The notes: generated by a model from the letters alone, not told the origin. A DNA stretch of 64,000 nt from Azoarcus olearius (GCF_001682385.1 NZ_CP016210.1:4278001-4342000), one strand, 5' to 3'; numbered from the stretch's first letter, positions 20,432-29,985 are shown. Made by a program: numbers and translations.

Positions 20432-21583
20432 ATGCCGTCCGCTCCCGCCCCCGCCGCGCCCGACCACCTGCAGTGGAACGAAGGCGGCGCCGAACTTCAC
20501 GCCCGCTGGCAGTCCGAAAACGGCGCTCCGCCGCCGCGCCGGGTGGTCGTCGCCGACGACACGCTGACCGCCGACGCCGCCTGGCGGCTTGCCTGCGAAG
20601 GCACCGCGATACTGTGGCGCGGCGACTTCAACAACGCCCGCCAGCTGCTGCAGGCGATGGGCCGGCGCGCGCAGCGCAAGCCCGGCAAGGCCAAGGGCGG
20701 CGCGGCGAAGCCCATCACTGAGGCCTTCCACCTGCACCGCCAGGCCCAGGCGCAGCGTGCGCGCAGCCTCGGCATGCTGCTGATCCCGGTGGAGGACGAT
20801 TACCGCATTCCGCTGCGGCGCGCCCCGGACCTCGGCGCCGCCTGCACCGAGGCCTATGGCCCCGCGCGCGGCCCGTTCGTGGTCTCGCTGCGCGAACTGC
20901 TCGGCCTGGTCGGCGCGCACGAATGGCGCAAGAAGGGCGTGCGCGTGCCGGCGCTCGACGGCGACATCCATCCGCACTACGGCGTGTTCTCCCCGGTGCG
21001 CGGCGAATACGTGGACCTGGTGGCGCAGGCGCCGCTGCCGGCCACGACGCTGGCCTTCGACATCGGCACCGGCACCGGCGTGCTCGCCGCGCTGCTCGCG
21101 CGCCGCGGCGTGGAACGCGTGGTCGCCACCGACCAGGACCCGCGCGCGCTCGCCTGCGCCGCCGACAACCTCGGCCGCCTCGGGCTGGCCGGGCGCGTCG
21201 AGCTGCTGCAGGCAGACCTTTACCCGCCCGGGCGCGCGCCGCTGGTGGTGTGCAACCCGCCGTGGCTGCCGGGCAAGCCCTCGGCCGCGGTGGAGTACGC
21301 GATCTACGACCCCGACAGCCGCATGCTGCGCGGCTTTCTGGACGGCCTCGCCGCGCACCTCGAACCCGGCGGCGAGGGCTGGCTGATCCTGTCCGACCTT
21401 GCCGAACACCTCGGCCTGCGTTCGCGCGAGACGCTGCTGGCGCTGTTCGATGCGGCCGGGCTGAAGGTGCTCGACCGGCTCGACATCCGCCCCCGCCACG
21501 GCCGCGCCCAGGATGCCGACGACCCGCTGCACTCGGCGCGCGCGGCGGAGCTGACCTCGCTATGGCGGCTGGCCCCGCGTTGA
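20432..21583 (+). CDS. Class I SAM-dependent methyltransferase
   Basis: 383 residues. A family-specific N-terminal ~190 residues precede a Rossmann methyltransferase domain with motif I AFDIGTGTGVLAALLARRG near residue 210 and a catalytic VVCNPPW motif near 272. NPPW/NPPY-type motifs belong to enzymes that methylate planar nitrogen, as in PrmC/RsmC-like proteins acting on glutamine or on guanine or adenine in RNA. The exact substrate is not evident. Its 3' end overlaps the next gene by 22 bp, so the two are probably cotranscribed. Confidence 0.8.
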   Translation: MPSAPAPAAPDHLQWNEGGAELHARWQSENGAPPPRRVVVADDTLTADAAWRLACEGTAILWRGDFNNARQLLQAMGRRAQRKPGKAKGGAAKPITEAFHLHRQAQAQRARSLGMLLIPVEDDYRIPLRRAPDLGAACTEAYGPARGPFVVSLRELLGLVGAHEWRKKGVRVPALDGDIHPHYGVFSPVRGEYVDLVAQAPLPATTLAFDIGTGTGVLAALLARRGVERVVATDQDPRALACAADNLGRLGLAGRVELLQADLYPPGRAPLVVCNPPWLPGKPSAAVEYAIYDPDSRMLRGFLDGLAAHLEPGGEGWLILSDLAEHLGLRSRETLLALFDAAGLKVLDRLDIRPRHGRAQDADDPLHSARAAELTSLWRLAPR

Positions 21584-22119
21584 CCGACGCGGCACGCCCG
21601 GCGCGGCTGTTTCTTGCGCTGTGGCCCGACGCGGCGACACGTCGCACGCTGGCACAGGCGCGCGACCAGTGGCGCTGGGAACAGGGCAGCGCCCCGCGCC
21701 GGCCGGCGCCGGTGCGCAGCGACAAGCTCCACCTCACGCTGCATTTCATCGGCGATGTCGACCGCAGCCGGCTGCCGGCGCTCCAGGCCGGACTGGCGGT
21801 CGCCTGCAGCGCCTTCGAACTCGCCTTCGGCCGCCATGCGCTGTGGGCGCGCGGCATTGCGGTGCTGGAACCGCTGACGGTGCCGCCCGCGCTGCTCGCG
21901 CTGCACGGTGCGCTCGGCCACGCTCTGCGGGACCTCGCCCTGCCGGTCGAACAGCGGCCGTTCCGCCCGCATGTCACGCTGGCGCGCCACGCGGGCCACG
22001 CGCTCCCGCCGCCCGACGCCGCCCGCTTCAGCTGGCGCCCCGCCGGTTATGCGCTGGTCGAAAGCCGGCTCGACGCCGGCGGCGGCTACCACCCGCTGAC
22101 GCACTACCCCTGCCGCTGA
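21562..22119 (+). CDS. thpR: 2'-5' RNA ligase-like protein (ThpR family)
   Basis: 185 residues of the 2H phosphoesterase superfamily. Both catalytic motifs are visible: HLTLHFIG near residue 55 and HVTLAR near 140. Family members open 2',3'-cyclic phosphate in RNA (cyclic phosphodiesterase) and can join 2'-5' RNA ends in vitro. Start ATG 21562 lies within the methyltransferase gene; an alternative TTG at 21580 would shorten it by six residues. The partnership with a methyltransferase gene suggests RNA metabolism. Confidence 0.85.
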   Translation: MAAGPALTDAARPARLFLALWPDAATRRTLAQARDQWRWEQGSAPRRPAPVRSDKLHLTLHFIGDVDRSRLPALQAGLAVACSAFELAFGRHALWARGIAVLEPLTVPPALLALHGALGHALRDLALPVEQRPFRPHVTLARHAGHALPPPDAARFSWRPAGYALVESRLDAGGGYHPLTHYPCR

Positions 22120-22151
22120 ACCGCCGCACCAGCCCCGGCCCGGACGGCGCA

Positions 22152-22172
22152 TTGCCGGCGCGGCGCCGGCAA
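22152..22172 (+). terminator. Stem-loop after the RNA ligase-like gene
   Basis: A perfect 8 bp stem (TTGCCGGC/GCCGGCAA) with a 5-nt loop lies 33 bp after the stop codon. No U-tract follows, so it may stabilise the upstream mRNA end or act with Rho rather than being a classic intrinsic terminator. Confidence 0.4.
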
Positions 22173-22177
22173 CAAAA

Positions 22178-22195
22178 GCATCATGGGGGCGTCAT
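22178..22195 (+). promoter_or_regulatory. Candidate Pho box upstream of alkaline phosphatase
   Basis: Two 7-bp units, GCATCAT (22178-22184) and GCGTCAT (22189-22195), repeat with the 11-bp period typical of PhoB sites (consensus unit CTGTCAT). The second unit matches five of seven bases; the first is weaker. The site is about 70 bp upstream of the phosphatase start, a plausible place for phosphate-starvation control. Confidence 0.4.
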
Positions 22196-22265
22196 GCGCG
22201 AATGGCACGCTGGCGGTCTGCAGTACCGCTCATCCAGCGCCATCCGATCAGGGAGAACAACGACC

Positions 22266-23840
22266 ATGCAACCCAAGGCCCTCGCCATCAGCATCGCCCT
22301 CGCCCTGTGCGCCGCACAGGCGCACGCCGCAGGCAACGCGGTTCCCACCAGCGCCGAAGAATGGTTCGCCGCCGGCCGCGCCGCGGTGGAAACCTCCAAG
22401 CACGTGGTGCCCAACCGCGCCCGCGCCAAGAACGTCATCCTCTTCGTCGGCGACGGCATGGGCATCTCCACCGTCACCGCCGCGCGCATCCTGGAAGGCC
22501 AGATGCGCAACGCCGACGGCGAGTTCAACCGCCTCAGCTTCGAAAAGCTGGACCACATGGGCACCTCGGTGACTGCGTCCGCCAACCAGCAGACCTCCGA
22601 CTCCGCCCCGACCGCCACCGCGATGGTCACCGGCATCAAGACCAACGACGGCGCGATCTCGGTGGACCAGACCATCGAGCGCAACGAGCCGAGCGCCACG
22701 GTGACCCGCGCCAAGAGCGTCAAGACCATCCTCGAGCAGGCCGAGGAACGCGGCATGTCCACCGGCATCGTGACCACCGCCCGCCTCACCCACGCCACGC
22801 CGGCGGTAAACTACGCCCACATCGGCAACCGCGACTGGGAAGCCGACAGCAACCTGCCGGCCGGCGCCACCGTGGCCGACATCGCCCGCCAGCTGCTCGA
22901 ATTCCCCTACGGCGACGGCCTGGAAGTGGCGCTCGGCGGCGGCCGCAGCTACTTCATGCCGAACACCGCGAGCGACCCGGAATACCCCAGCCAGAAGGGC
23001 CGCCGCAAGGACGGCCGCGACCTGACCAAGGAATGGACGACCAAGTACAAGCAGTCCGCCTACGTCTGGGACAAGGCCGCGTTCGACGCGGTGAACCCGC
23101 AGCGGACCAAGCACCTGCTCGGCCTCTTCGAACGTTCGCACATGCGTTATGAAGCCGACCGCAAGGACGACGTCGCCGGCGAACCCTCGCTCGCCGAGAT
23201 GACCGAGAAGGCGATCAAGATGCTGGGCCAGAACAAGAAGGGCTTCTACCTGATGGTGGAAGCCGGCCGCATCGACCACGCCCACCACGCCGGCAACGCC
23301 TACCGCGCGCTGACCGATACCGTGGCGCTGTCCGAAGCGGTGGAAGTGGCCAAGCGCCTGACCGACGACCAGGACACCCTGATCGTCGTCACCGCCGACC
23401 ACAGCCACGTGTTCACCATCGCCGGCTACCCGTCGCGCGGCAACCCGATCCTGGGCAAGAGCGCGATCGACGGCGTCGCCTCCACCGACGCGCTCGGCCT
23501 GACCTACACCACCGTGTCCTACGCCAACGGCCCGGGCTGGACCGGCGGCTTCCAGCGCAAGGAATACAACCCGGCCACCGAAGGCACCGTCGCGGCGCCG
23601 TACAACGGCAGCGCGCTGCGCCCCAACCTGGCCGGTATCGACACCACCGCGCCCAACTACATGCAGGAAGCGACCGTGCCGATGGGCTCCGAGACCCACG
23701 CCGGCGAGGACGTGGCGATCTACGCCAGCGGCCCCAACGCCTACCTCTTCCGTGGCCCGCAGGAACAGAACGTGATCTATCACGTGATGGCCGATGCGCT
23801 GGGGCTCAACAAGGGCGGGCACGGTCGCGGCCGCGATTGA
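22266..23840 (+). CDS. phoA: Periplasmic alkaline phosphatase
   Basis: 524 residues with a signal peptide (about 1-22, cut after AHA). Active-site motifs of the alkaline phosphatase family are all present: FVGDGMG (metal Asp), TSDSAPTATAM with nucleophile Ser113, EAGRIDHAHH (metal ligands), TADHSH and SETHAGEDVA. It releases phosphate from phosphomonoesters in the periplasm. It is longer than E. coli PhoA (471) and nearer the 500+ residue forms common in soil bacteria. The start was chosen for the signal peptide and the AGGGAGAA ribosome site at 22250-22257; the frame is open upstream without coding character. A strong terminator follows. Confidence 0.9.
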   Translation: MQPKALAISIALALCAAQAHAAGNAVPTSAEEWFAAGRAAVETSKHVVPNRARAKNVILFVGDGMGISTVTAARILEGQMRNADGEFNRLSFEKLDHMGTSVTASANQQTSDSAPTATAMVTGIKTNDGAISVDQTIERNEPSATVTRAKSVKTILEQAEERGMSTGIVTTARLTHATPAVNYAHIGNRDWEADSNLPAGATVADIARQLLEFPYGDGLEVALGGGRSYFMPNTASDPEYPSQKGRRKDGRDLTKEWTTKYKQSAYVWDKAAFDAVNPQRTKHLLGLFERSHMRYEADRKDDVAGEPSLAEMTEKAIKMLGQNKKGFYLMVEAGRIDHAHHAGNAYRALTDTVALSEAVEVAKRLTDDQDTLIVVTADHSHVFTIAGYPSRGNPILGKSAIDGVASTDALGLTYTTVSYANGPGWTGGFQRKEYNPATEGTVAAPYNGSALRPNLAGIDTTAPNYMQEATVPMGSETHAGEDVAIYASGPNAYLFRGPQEQNVIYHVMADALGLNKGGHGRGRD

Positions 23841-23882
23841 TCGCAGCCATCCGGTGCCGGCCTCCGGTCGGCACCCAGCCGG

Positions 23883-23909
23883 GGAGGCGCACCGGGTGCG
23901 CCTCCTTTT
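23883..23909 (+). terminator. Rho-independent terminator of phoA
   Basis: A perfect 10 bp stem (GGAGGCGCAC/GTGCGCCTCC) with a CGG loop is followed directly by TTTT and then CCCGTTTT. It lies 43 bp past the phosphatase stop codon and insulates the next gene. Confidence 0.88.
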
Positions 23910-23939
23910 CCCGTTTTCAACGCCCCTTGCCGCCCGCCC

Positions 23940-24722
23940 ATGAATCCCAGATCCCCGCTGCTCCTCCTTCTCGCCGGCGCCGCGCTGCTGCCGCTCGCCA
24001 CCCACGCCCACCCGTCCACGCCCGCGGCCGCCGACCGCAGTGCCGCGGCGGCGATCGAGTGCGCGGTTCCGCCGCTCGACCTCGCCGCGCCGCTGGCGGA
24101 AGTGGCCGCCAGCTACGTCACCACCCGCACGGTGGACGAAGGCAGCCACGCCCACGATCACGCCCATGAACGCGCCGGCGAGGCCGAATGGCGCTTCTTC
24201 CGCGAGCACGACCGCATCGACGTGGAGAACCTGGCGGCGCGCACCGGCGAACGCTGGCAGCGCGACGGCAAGACCCAGTTCTTCTTCAAGGTCTTCCACG
24301 CCGACCGCAAGAGTTTCGAATACCGCACGGACGACCTCATCGTCATCAACGCCACGCTCTCGTGGCAGCAGCACGCGCTGCTGATCGACCCGCAGGTGCT
24401 GCAGTCGCTGAGCCTGCGCGAAGCCGGCTGGCGCGACGGCTACCCGTTCCGGCGCTACAGCGGCACCGCCAACGGCGAAAAGCTGGACGTGGTGTGGCGG
24501 GTGGACCTGAACCTGCCGGTGGTGCTGGAACGCGAGCGCGGCGACGTGCGCGAACGCACGCTGCTGAAGGCGGTGCATCCGCTGGCCCAGGCGCCGTGGA
24601 CGCGCCCCGACCAGTCCGACTATGAAGTCATCGACTTCGCCGACATCGGCGACCGCGAACGCGACCCCTTCGTGCAGCGGGTGCAGGCGCAGTTGCCGGG
24701 CGGCGACGTGCACCACCACTGA
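23940..24722 (+). CDS. Exported His-rich protein of unknown function
   Basis: 260 residues with a clear signal peptide (hydrophobic LLLLLAGAALL, cleavage near THA-HP). The mature protein has a His-rich stretch HAHDHAHE near residue 70 and ends in HHH, suggesting it may bind metal ions such as Zn or Cu in the periplasm. No enzyme motif is recognised; the central part (FFFKVFHADRKSFEYRTDDL) looks globular. It has its own start 30 bp after the phosphatase terminator and converges with the crotonase gene after 16 bp. The metal-binding idea rests on composition only. Confidence 0.6.
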   Translation: MNPRSPLLLLLAGAALLPLATHAHPSTPAAADRSAAAAIECAVPPLDLAAPLAEVAASYVTTRTVDEGSHAHDHAHERAGEAEWRFFREHDRIDVENLAARTGERWQRDGKTQFFFKVFHADRKSFEYRTDDLIVINATLSWQQHALLIDPQVLQSLSLREAGWRDGYPFRRYSGTANGEKLDVVWRVDLNLPVVLERERGDVRERTLLKAVHPLAQAPWTRPDQSDYEVIDFADIGDRERDPFVQRVQAQLPGGDVHHH

Positions 24723-24738
24723 GGCGGCCCCAACCGCT

Positions 24739-25596
24739 TCAGGCGGGGGCTTCGCCCGCGTCGCCCTGGCCGCGCACCAGCGCGTCGAAGTCCGCCAGCT
24801 CGGCGGCGCGCGTCTGGCCGCCGAGCGCGAGGAAACGCTCGGCGCGGCGGGCGGCCTCTTCGCTGCCCAGCAGCTGGCGGAACAGGTTTTCCTCCACCAC
24901 CAGCCCCTGCTCCAGCGGCAGCGCCGCCGCGTCCACCGCCGCCTTCGCCAGCGCCAGCGCCCGGGGCGGAAAGCGGGCGATCCGGTAGGCGAGCGCCTCG
25001 ACGAAGGGGCCGAGTTCGTCCACCGGCAGCGCGCGGTTCACATAGCCCCAGCGTTCGGCGAGATCGGCCGGAATGTCCTGGCAGCCGAGGATGACCTCCA
25101 GCGCCCGCGCGCGCCCGATCAATGCGGGCAGGCGCTGGGTGCCACCGCCACCCGGCAGCAATCCGGCCGCCACCTCGGGCTGGCCGAGCACCGCGCGGCC
25201 GAGCGCCGCAAAACGCATGTCGAGCGCGAGCAGGAACTCGCTGCCGCCGCCGCGGGCGATCCCCTCGAGCTTGCCGATGGTCACCTTGGGCATCGTGCGG
25301 AAACGGTCGACGATGCGATGGAAGGGGCCCGGCTCGGTCGCCGGCGCAGCCAGCGCGGCGGCGTCGAGCGCGCGCAGCTCGGTGACGTCGGAATGAGCGA
25401 TGAAAAAGTCCGGATCGGCACTGTCGAACACGATCACCCGCACCGCATCGTCGGCCGCCAGCTGCTTGCCGAGCCGCCCGAGTTCGCGCGTCAGCGCCGC
25501 ATCCAGCAGGTTGAGCGGCGGGTGCGCGAGCGTGACGAAGGCGACGCCGCGGTCCACGCGCAGACGCAGGCAGCGGTAATCGGCGGCGGCGCTCAT
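24739..25596 (-). CDS. Enoyl-CoA hydratase/isomerase family protein
   Basis: 285-residue crotonase. The oxyanion-hole/active-site segment GIARGGGSEFLLALDMRFA near residue 115 and GQPEVAAGLLPGGGGTQRL near 140 carry both glutamates (GGGSE and QPE) used by true enoyl-CoA hydratases. Hydration of a 2-enoyl-CoA is therefore chemically possible; the substrate is unknown. Its ATG (25596) overlaps the recC stop by 4 bp, an unusual pairing of a beta-oxidation-type enzyme with a DNA repair gene that may be accidental. Confidence 0.85.
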   Translation of the reverse strand: MSAAADYRCLRLRVDRGVAFVTLAHPPLNLLDAALTRELGRLGKQLAADDAVRVIVFDSADPDFFIAHSDVTELRALDAAALAAPATEPGPFHRIVDRFRTMPKVTIGKLEGIARGGGSEFLLALDMRFAALGRAVLGQPEVAAGLLPGGGGTQRLPALIGRARALEVILGCQDIPADLAERWGYVNRALPVDELGPFVEALAYRIARFPPRALALAKAAVDAAALPLEQGLVVEENLFRQLLGSEEAARRAERFLALGGQTRAAELADFDALVRGQGDAGEAPA

Positions 25597-28500
25597 GCGC
25601 TCTCCTGCGCCGGCGCGAGGTCGAGGCGGGGGTCGTCCAGGTGGTCCAGCAAGGGCCCAAGCACCCGGCTGGCGAGGGCGGCGAAGTCGTCGGCGAGCGG
25701 ATCGGCCACGCCGCGCAGCGCGAGGCGATAGGCGGGGTCGGCGCTTTCGGCGAAGGCCGGGCGGTTGCCGCCCTGCCAGCGCGCGTAGGCCTTGCCCATG
25801 CTTTCGCCATTGACGGCGTAGGCCCACGCCGCTTTCGGAAAGAAGTGCAGCGGCCGCAGCAGGCCGTCGCGGTACAGGCGCAGGCAGTCGGCCAGCAGCG
25901 CGTGCGCAGTCGCGGGCGGCACCGCGACGAAGCGGCAGCGGCCGTCGCGCGCGAGCAGCGTGGTCTCGCACGCAACGTCCGGCGCCGGCGCGGCGCACAG
26001 CACCAGGTGGGCGAGCCAGGCGGCGAGGTAATCCACCGGGCGGCAGTCGTCGTAACGCTGGCGCAGCAGGCCCTGCGGGCGCAGGTCGCCGAACGCGGCG
26101 CCGAGCGTCCACGGTTCGCCGTCGAGGTCGAACGCGAGCGTGGGCACATGCGGCGGCAGCGGCCGGGCGGGCAGCTCGGCACGCACCCCGGCCGCAAACA
26201 CCGCGAGCTGCGCCAGTTCGCGCCGCAGCGCGCCCTCGCCGAGCGCGCCCGCCGGGTATTCGCCCCCGGCGCGGGCAAGCGCGAGCAGCGCCTCCTCGTC
26301 CGGCACCGTGGCGCCCAACAGCGCCGGCAGCAGGCGCTCGGCCAGCGCCTGGCGGCCAAGGAAGTCGGGCACCATCGGCTCGACGTCCTCCAGCTCCGCC
26401 TCGCCCTCGGGCAGCGCCAGCCCCAAGCGGTCGCGCAGCAGGTAGCGGCTGGGGTTGCGGAAGAAGCGGATCAGCTGCGGAAGACCGACCTCGCGCCATT
26501 CCGGGCCGGGCGGCGGCAGCGGGGCATCGAAGAAAGGCACGCGGGCACCATCGACGGCCACCTCGTCGCCCTCCTCGGCGAGCGCGACCAGCGCGTCGTC
26601 GTCCGCGTCGCGCAGCGGGGCGCCGAGCCGCGCCGCGAGTGCCGCCGCATATTCCTCGTGATAGCTCACGAGGCGCGGGTCGCGTTCGCCCTGCGGGAGG
26701 AAATACTCGGCCGAGAACGCCTGCAGCGGATGCTCCACCGTCAGCCGCCGGCGCGCCGCGGCGAGGTCGTCCGGCTTGCCCGGGTCCGCCGCGCAGGCGG
26801 CGGCGAGCACGTCGAACAACTCATCGACCAGCACCGACGGCGGCAGCGCGGAGCCGTCGCGCACGCTGCGGCCGACGTGCGACAGGTGCAGCACTTCGCG
26901 CGCCGACAGCAGCACGTCGAGGAAGAGGTTGCGGTCGTCATGGCGGCGCTGCCGGTCGCCGCGCTCGGGGCGCGCCGCCATCAGGTCGAATTCGGCCGGG
27001 CGGTCGCTGCCCGGGAAAAGCCCCTGGTCCAGCCCTACGACGCACACCACGCGGTAGGGCAGCCCGCGCAGCGAGGACAGCGCGGAGAATGTGACGGTGC
27101 CGCCCGGCACGCCGCCGCGCGCGGGATCGTCGAGCTGCGCGATGAGCGCCGGATGCACCACCGCGAGCGGAATCGCCGGCGCGTCGCCGTCGTCGGTGGC
27201 AGCGGCCGCCATTGCCTGCGTCAGCGCGACGATCGCCTCGCGCACCTCGCGCAGCGCTTCCGCCCATTCCGGCTCGTCGCCCACCAGGCGCGTCAGCGCG
27301 CTGTCCAGCGCGCGCCGCCAGCCGGCGGCCTGCTGCGGCCGTTGCAGGTCGGCGCGCAGCGCGCGCAGGGTGTCCACGTAGCGCCACAGGCGGCCGAGCG
27401 CCAGCGCGGCGTTGCCCTCCGCCGCGCCGGCGCCGATGAAGCCGGCGAACGGCGCCGCGGTGGCCGCATCCCCCGCCGCCCAGCCGAGGAACAGGCGGTC
27501 CAGGCCGGCATCCAGCGTATGCCCGCCGCAGGCCTGCACCGGCACCCCGCCCGCGGCGGCGGCGTGCTCGGCATCCAGCCCCCAGCGGATGCCGGCTGCG
27601 CGCATCCAGTCGTGGATGGTTTCGAGATCGCCCTCGCCCAGCCCGAAGCGCGCTGCCACCACCGGCTGCTGCAGCAGATCGAACACCGCGCTCGCGGGCA
27701 GGCGCCCGGCCACCAGCGCGAGCAGGCGGTCGAGCGCGGCGGCCACCGGGTTCTCCTGGGTGCCGCCGAGGCCGGTGATGCGCCACGGGATGCGGCGCGC
27801 GGCGGGGGCGGTGCCGAACACGGCCTCGATCAGCGGCGCGGTGGCATCGAGGTCGGGCGTCAGCACCACGATCTCGTCGGGCCGCAGCGGTTCGCCCCGC
27901 TTCGCTGCGGCCTTCATCAGGTCGAGCAGGCGGTCGTGCAGCACCTCCAGCTCGCGCGTGCGCGAATGGCACACGTGCAGCTCGATGCTGCGGTCGTTCG
28001 CCGCCAGCGCAACGCTGCCCGGCTCCAGCTCCTCCATGTCGAGGATCGCGTTGTGCAGCCGCGCGAGCAGATGGCGCCCGGGATGGGGCTCGAACAGCGC
28101 CTCTTCCACCACCTCGCGCTCGCCCTCGAACAGCAGCCCGATATGCGCCTGGGTCTGCTGCCCCCAAGCGGCAAGCAGGCGGTTGCCGGTTTCATGGAAC
28201 ATGTCGGCCTGGCGCGCCGCCAGCCACGACAGCCGGCGCGGATCCACGATCTCGAACCAGAACTCGCGGCAGGGATTGAGCGCATACAGGCGCACGTCCA
28301 CCACCCGCGCCAGCTCGCGCAGGATCGCCAGATAGAGCGGCGGCAGCGCCGGCAGCCCGAACACGTGCACCGTCTGCGGCAGGCCGGCGGCGGCAAGCGC
28401 GCGCTCGTCCATGCCGGCGACCCGGCGCAGGAACAACGCGGCCGGGTGTTCCTGGCGCAGCGCCAAGCCGTCACGGATGTGGCGCCACAGCGCCGCCTGC

Positions 28501-29012
28501 CACGCCTCGTCGGCGCGCTCCGCCTCGGTCGCCTCGCCCAGCCGCGCCCGCTCGCCGCGCGCCCAGCTTTCCAGCCAGTGCGGCCGGTAGGTGAGGTAGT
28601 GGTCGAACACGCGCGCGATACGCTCGGCGAGTTCGAAGCGCATGCGCGCATCCGCGCCCGCCAGGTAGTGCGCCAGGCGTGGATGCGCGGCCACCCAGTC
28701 GCCCGCCGGCGCGGCCGGGTCGAGCAGCGCATGGACCCGCCACGCCAGCAGCGCGGGCGCAAACGGCGAGCGCGCCGGCACCTCCACCACGTGCCCGATC
28801 TGGGTCCACAGCCACTGCGCGAGGTAGGAGAACTCGACATTGGCGCAGACGCCCTCGTGCTCCGCCACCGCCAGCTCGACATCGCGCCGCAGCGCGCTGC
28901 TCGGCACCACCACATGGCGCTTGCCGAAGGGGCCGGGACGCTCGGCGGCGAGACGCTCGAGCAGCATCGCCTGCAGGCATTCGTAGCGGTTGGAGAAGAC
29001 GATGGAGAACAT
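25593..29012 (-). CDS. recC: Exodeoxyribonuclease V gamma subunit RecC
   Basis: 1139-residue Chi-recognising subunit of RecBCD. It starts MFSIVFSNRYECLQAMLLER, as in RecC, and contains VVPSSALRRDVEL, FSYLAQWLWTQIG and later TFSALSSLRGLPYRVVCVVG and GLDQGLFPGSDRP, all conserved in RecC. It is an inactive helicase-like fold that holds RecB and RecD together. It lies 7.6 kb from recB with unrelated genes between, and is followed by a crotonase gene with 4 bp overlap. The long ORF on the opposite strand is a codon shadow. Confidence 0.92.
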   Translation of the reverse strand: MFSIVFSNRYECLQAMLLERLAAERPGPFGKRHVVVPSSALRRDVELAVAEHEGVCANVEFSYLAQWLWTQIGHVVEVPARSPFAPALLAWRVHALLDPAAPAGDWVAAHPRLAHYLAGADARMRFELAERIARVFDHYLTYRPHWLESWARGERARLGEATEAERADEAWQAALWRHIRDGLALRQEHPAALFLRRVAGMDERALAAAGLPQTVHVFGLPALPPLYLAILRELARVVDVRLYALNPCREFWFEIVDPRRLSWLAARQADMFHETGNRLLAAWGQQTQAHIGLLFEGEREVVEEALFEPHPGRHLLARLHNAILDMEELEPGSVALAANDRSIELHVCHSRTRELEVLHDRLLDLMKAAAKRGEPLRPDEIVVLTPDLDATAPLIEAVFGTAPAARRIPWRITGLGGTQENPVAAALDRLLALVAGRLPASAVFDLLQQPVVAARFGLGEGDLETIHDWMRAAGIRWGLDAEHAAAAGGVPVQACGGHTLDAGLDRLFLGWAAGDAATAAPFAGFIGAGAAEGNAALALGRLWRYVDTLRALRADLQRPQQAAGWRRALDSALTRLVGDEPEWAEALREVREAIVALTQAMAAAATDDGDAPAIPLAVVHPALIAQLDDPARGGVPGGTVTFSALSSLRGLPYRVVCVVGLDQGLFPGSDRPAEFDLMAARPERGDRQRRHDDRNLFLDVLLSAREVLHLSHVGRSVRDGSALPPSVLVDELFDVLAAACAADPGKPDDLAAARRRLTVEHPLQAFSAEYFLPQGERDPRLVSYHEEYAAALAARLGAPLRDADDDALVALAEEGDEVAVDGARVPFFDAPLPPPGPEWREVGLPQLIRFFRNPSRYLLRDRLGLALPEGEAELEDVEPMVPDFLGRQALAERLLPALLGATVPDEEALLALARAGGEYPAGALGEGALRRELAQLAVFAAGVRAELPARPLPPHVPTLAFDLDGEPWTLGAAFGDLRPQGLLRQRYDDCRPVDYLAAWLAHLVLCAAPAPDVACETTLLARDGRCRFVAVPPATAHALLADCLRLYRDGLLRPLHFFPKAAWAYAVNGESMGKAYARWQGGNRPAFAESADPAYRLALRGVADPLADDFAALASRVLGPLLDHLDDPRLDLAPAQESA

Positions 29013-29064
29013 GGGCGGCGGGCGGAGGAAGGCCGGCGAATGATGGCCGAGCGGGGGGCGGATG

Positions 29065-29985
29065 TCATCCCACGCGGTCGCTCACGCCGCTGGCGCTGCA
29101 CAGCCATTCCTCCAGGAACTCCACGCACACCCTCACCTTCGCCGAACTCGACAGCCGCGACGGATACACCGCCCACACGTCGGCTTCCTGCCGGTAGGCG
29201 GGCAGCACCTGCACCAGTTCGCCGCGCGCCAGCGCCGGGCCGACGTCCCAGCGCGAACGCAGGATGATGCCGTGGCCGGCGAGCGCCCATTGCCGCACCA
29301 CCTCGCCGTTGTTGGCCGACAGCGGGCCGCCGACCTTGACCGTCTCCGGCCCGTCCGGCCCGGTCAGCGTCCACCGGCCGAAGTCCTGGTCGCGCTCACG
29401 GATGACGATGCAGCGGTGGCGCGCGAGTTCAGCCAGATCCGCCGGAGTGCCGTGGCGGGCGACGTAGTCGGGCGCGGCGCACAGCACGCGCTCGTTGCGC
29501 GCGATGCGGCGCGAGATCAGGTCGGGCTCGCGCACCGCGCCGACGCGGATGTCGAGCTGGAAGCCCTCGCCGATGAGATCCACCGGGCGGTCGAGCAGTT
29601 CGAGCTGGATCTCCAACGCCGGGTAGCGCTCGGCCAGCGCCGCCAGCGCCGGGCCGACGCGGTTGCGGCCGAAGCCGGAGCTCGTGCACACCCGCAGCAG
29701 ACCCGCGGGCGCCATCTTCTCGGCCGACACCGCCTCGGCCAGGCGGTCGACATCGTCGACGATGCGCTGTGCCCACTGCAGCACGACCTCGCCCTGCTCG
29801 GTAAGGCTGACGCTGCGCGTGGTCCGGTGCAGCAGCTTGGCGCCGAGCGCGTCTTCCAGCAGGGCGATGCGTTTGCTGACGTAGGCGTTGGAGACGCCCA
29901 GTTCGCGCGCGCTGGCAGCAAAGCCACGGCGGCGGACGACGGTGCAGTAGAGGCGTAGGTCTTCGAGCAGGGGCTTATTGTTCAC
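29065..29985 (-). CDS. LysR-type regulator, DmlR-like
   Basis: 306 residues. The N-terminal winged HTH (residues about 8-65) reads RGFAASARELGVSNAYVSKR, and the C-terminal ~210 residues form the LysR effector domain with LRVCTSSGFGRNRVGPAL near residue 97. It is divergent from a D-malate/tartrate dehydrogenase gene, the arrangement of E. coli dmlR-dmlA, so it probably activates that gene in response to a C4 hydroxy acid. It ends 52 bp before recC. Confidence 0.82.
   Translation of the reverse strand: MNNKPLLEDLRLYCTVVRRRGFAASARELGVSNAYVSKRIALLEDALGAKLLHRTTRSVSLTEQGEVVLQWAQRIVDDVDRLAEAVSAEKMAPAGLLRVCTSSGFGRNRVGPALAALAERYPALEIQLELLDRPVDLIGEGFQLDIRVGAVREPDLISRRIARNERVLCAAPDYVARHGTPADLAELARHRCIVIRERDQDFGRWTLTGPDGPETVKVGGPLSANNGEVVRQWALAGHGIILRSRWDVGPALARGELVQVLPAYRQEADVWAVYPSRLSSSAKVRVCVEFLEEWLCSASGVSDRVG

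Noticed and set aside
18101-21532. 1143-codon minus-strand frame across the receptor and methyltransferase genes
   Set aside because: It crosses two well-supported genes and their gap, with no recognisable domain.
21621-22265. Extension of the alkaline phosphatase frame upstream
   Set aside because: The extra residues overlap the RNA ligase-like gene in another frame and hide the signal peptide.
25641-29267. 1208-codon plus-strand frame opposite recC
   Set aside because: The recC product has clear family motifs; the opposite frame is low-complexity and Arg/His/Gln-rich.
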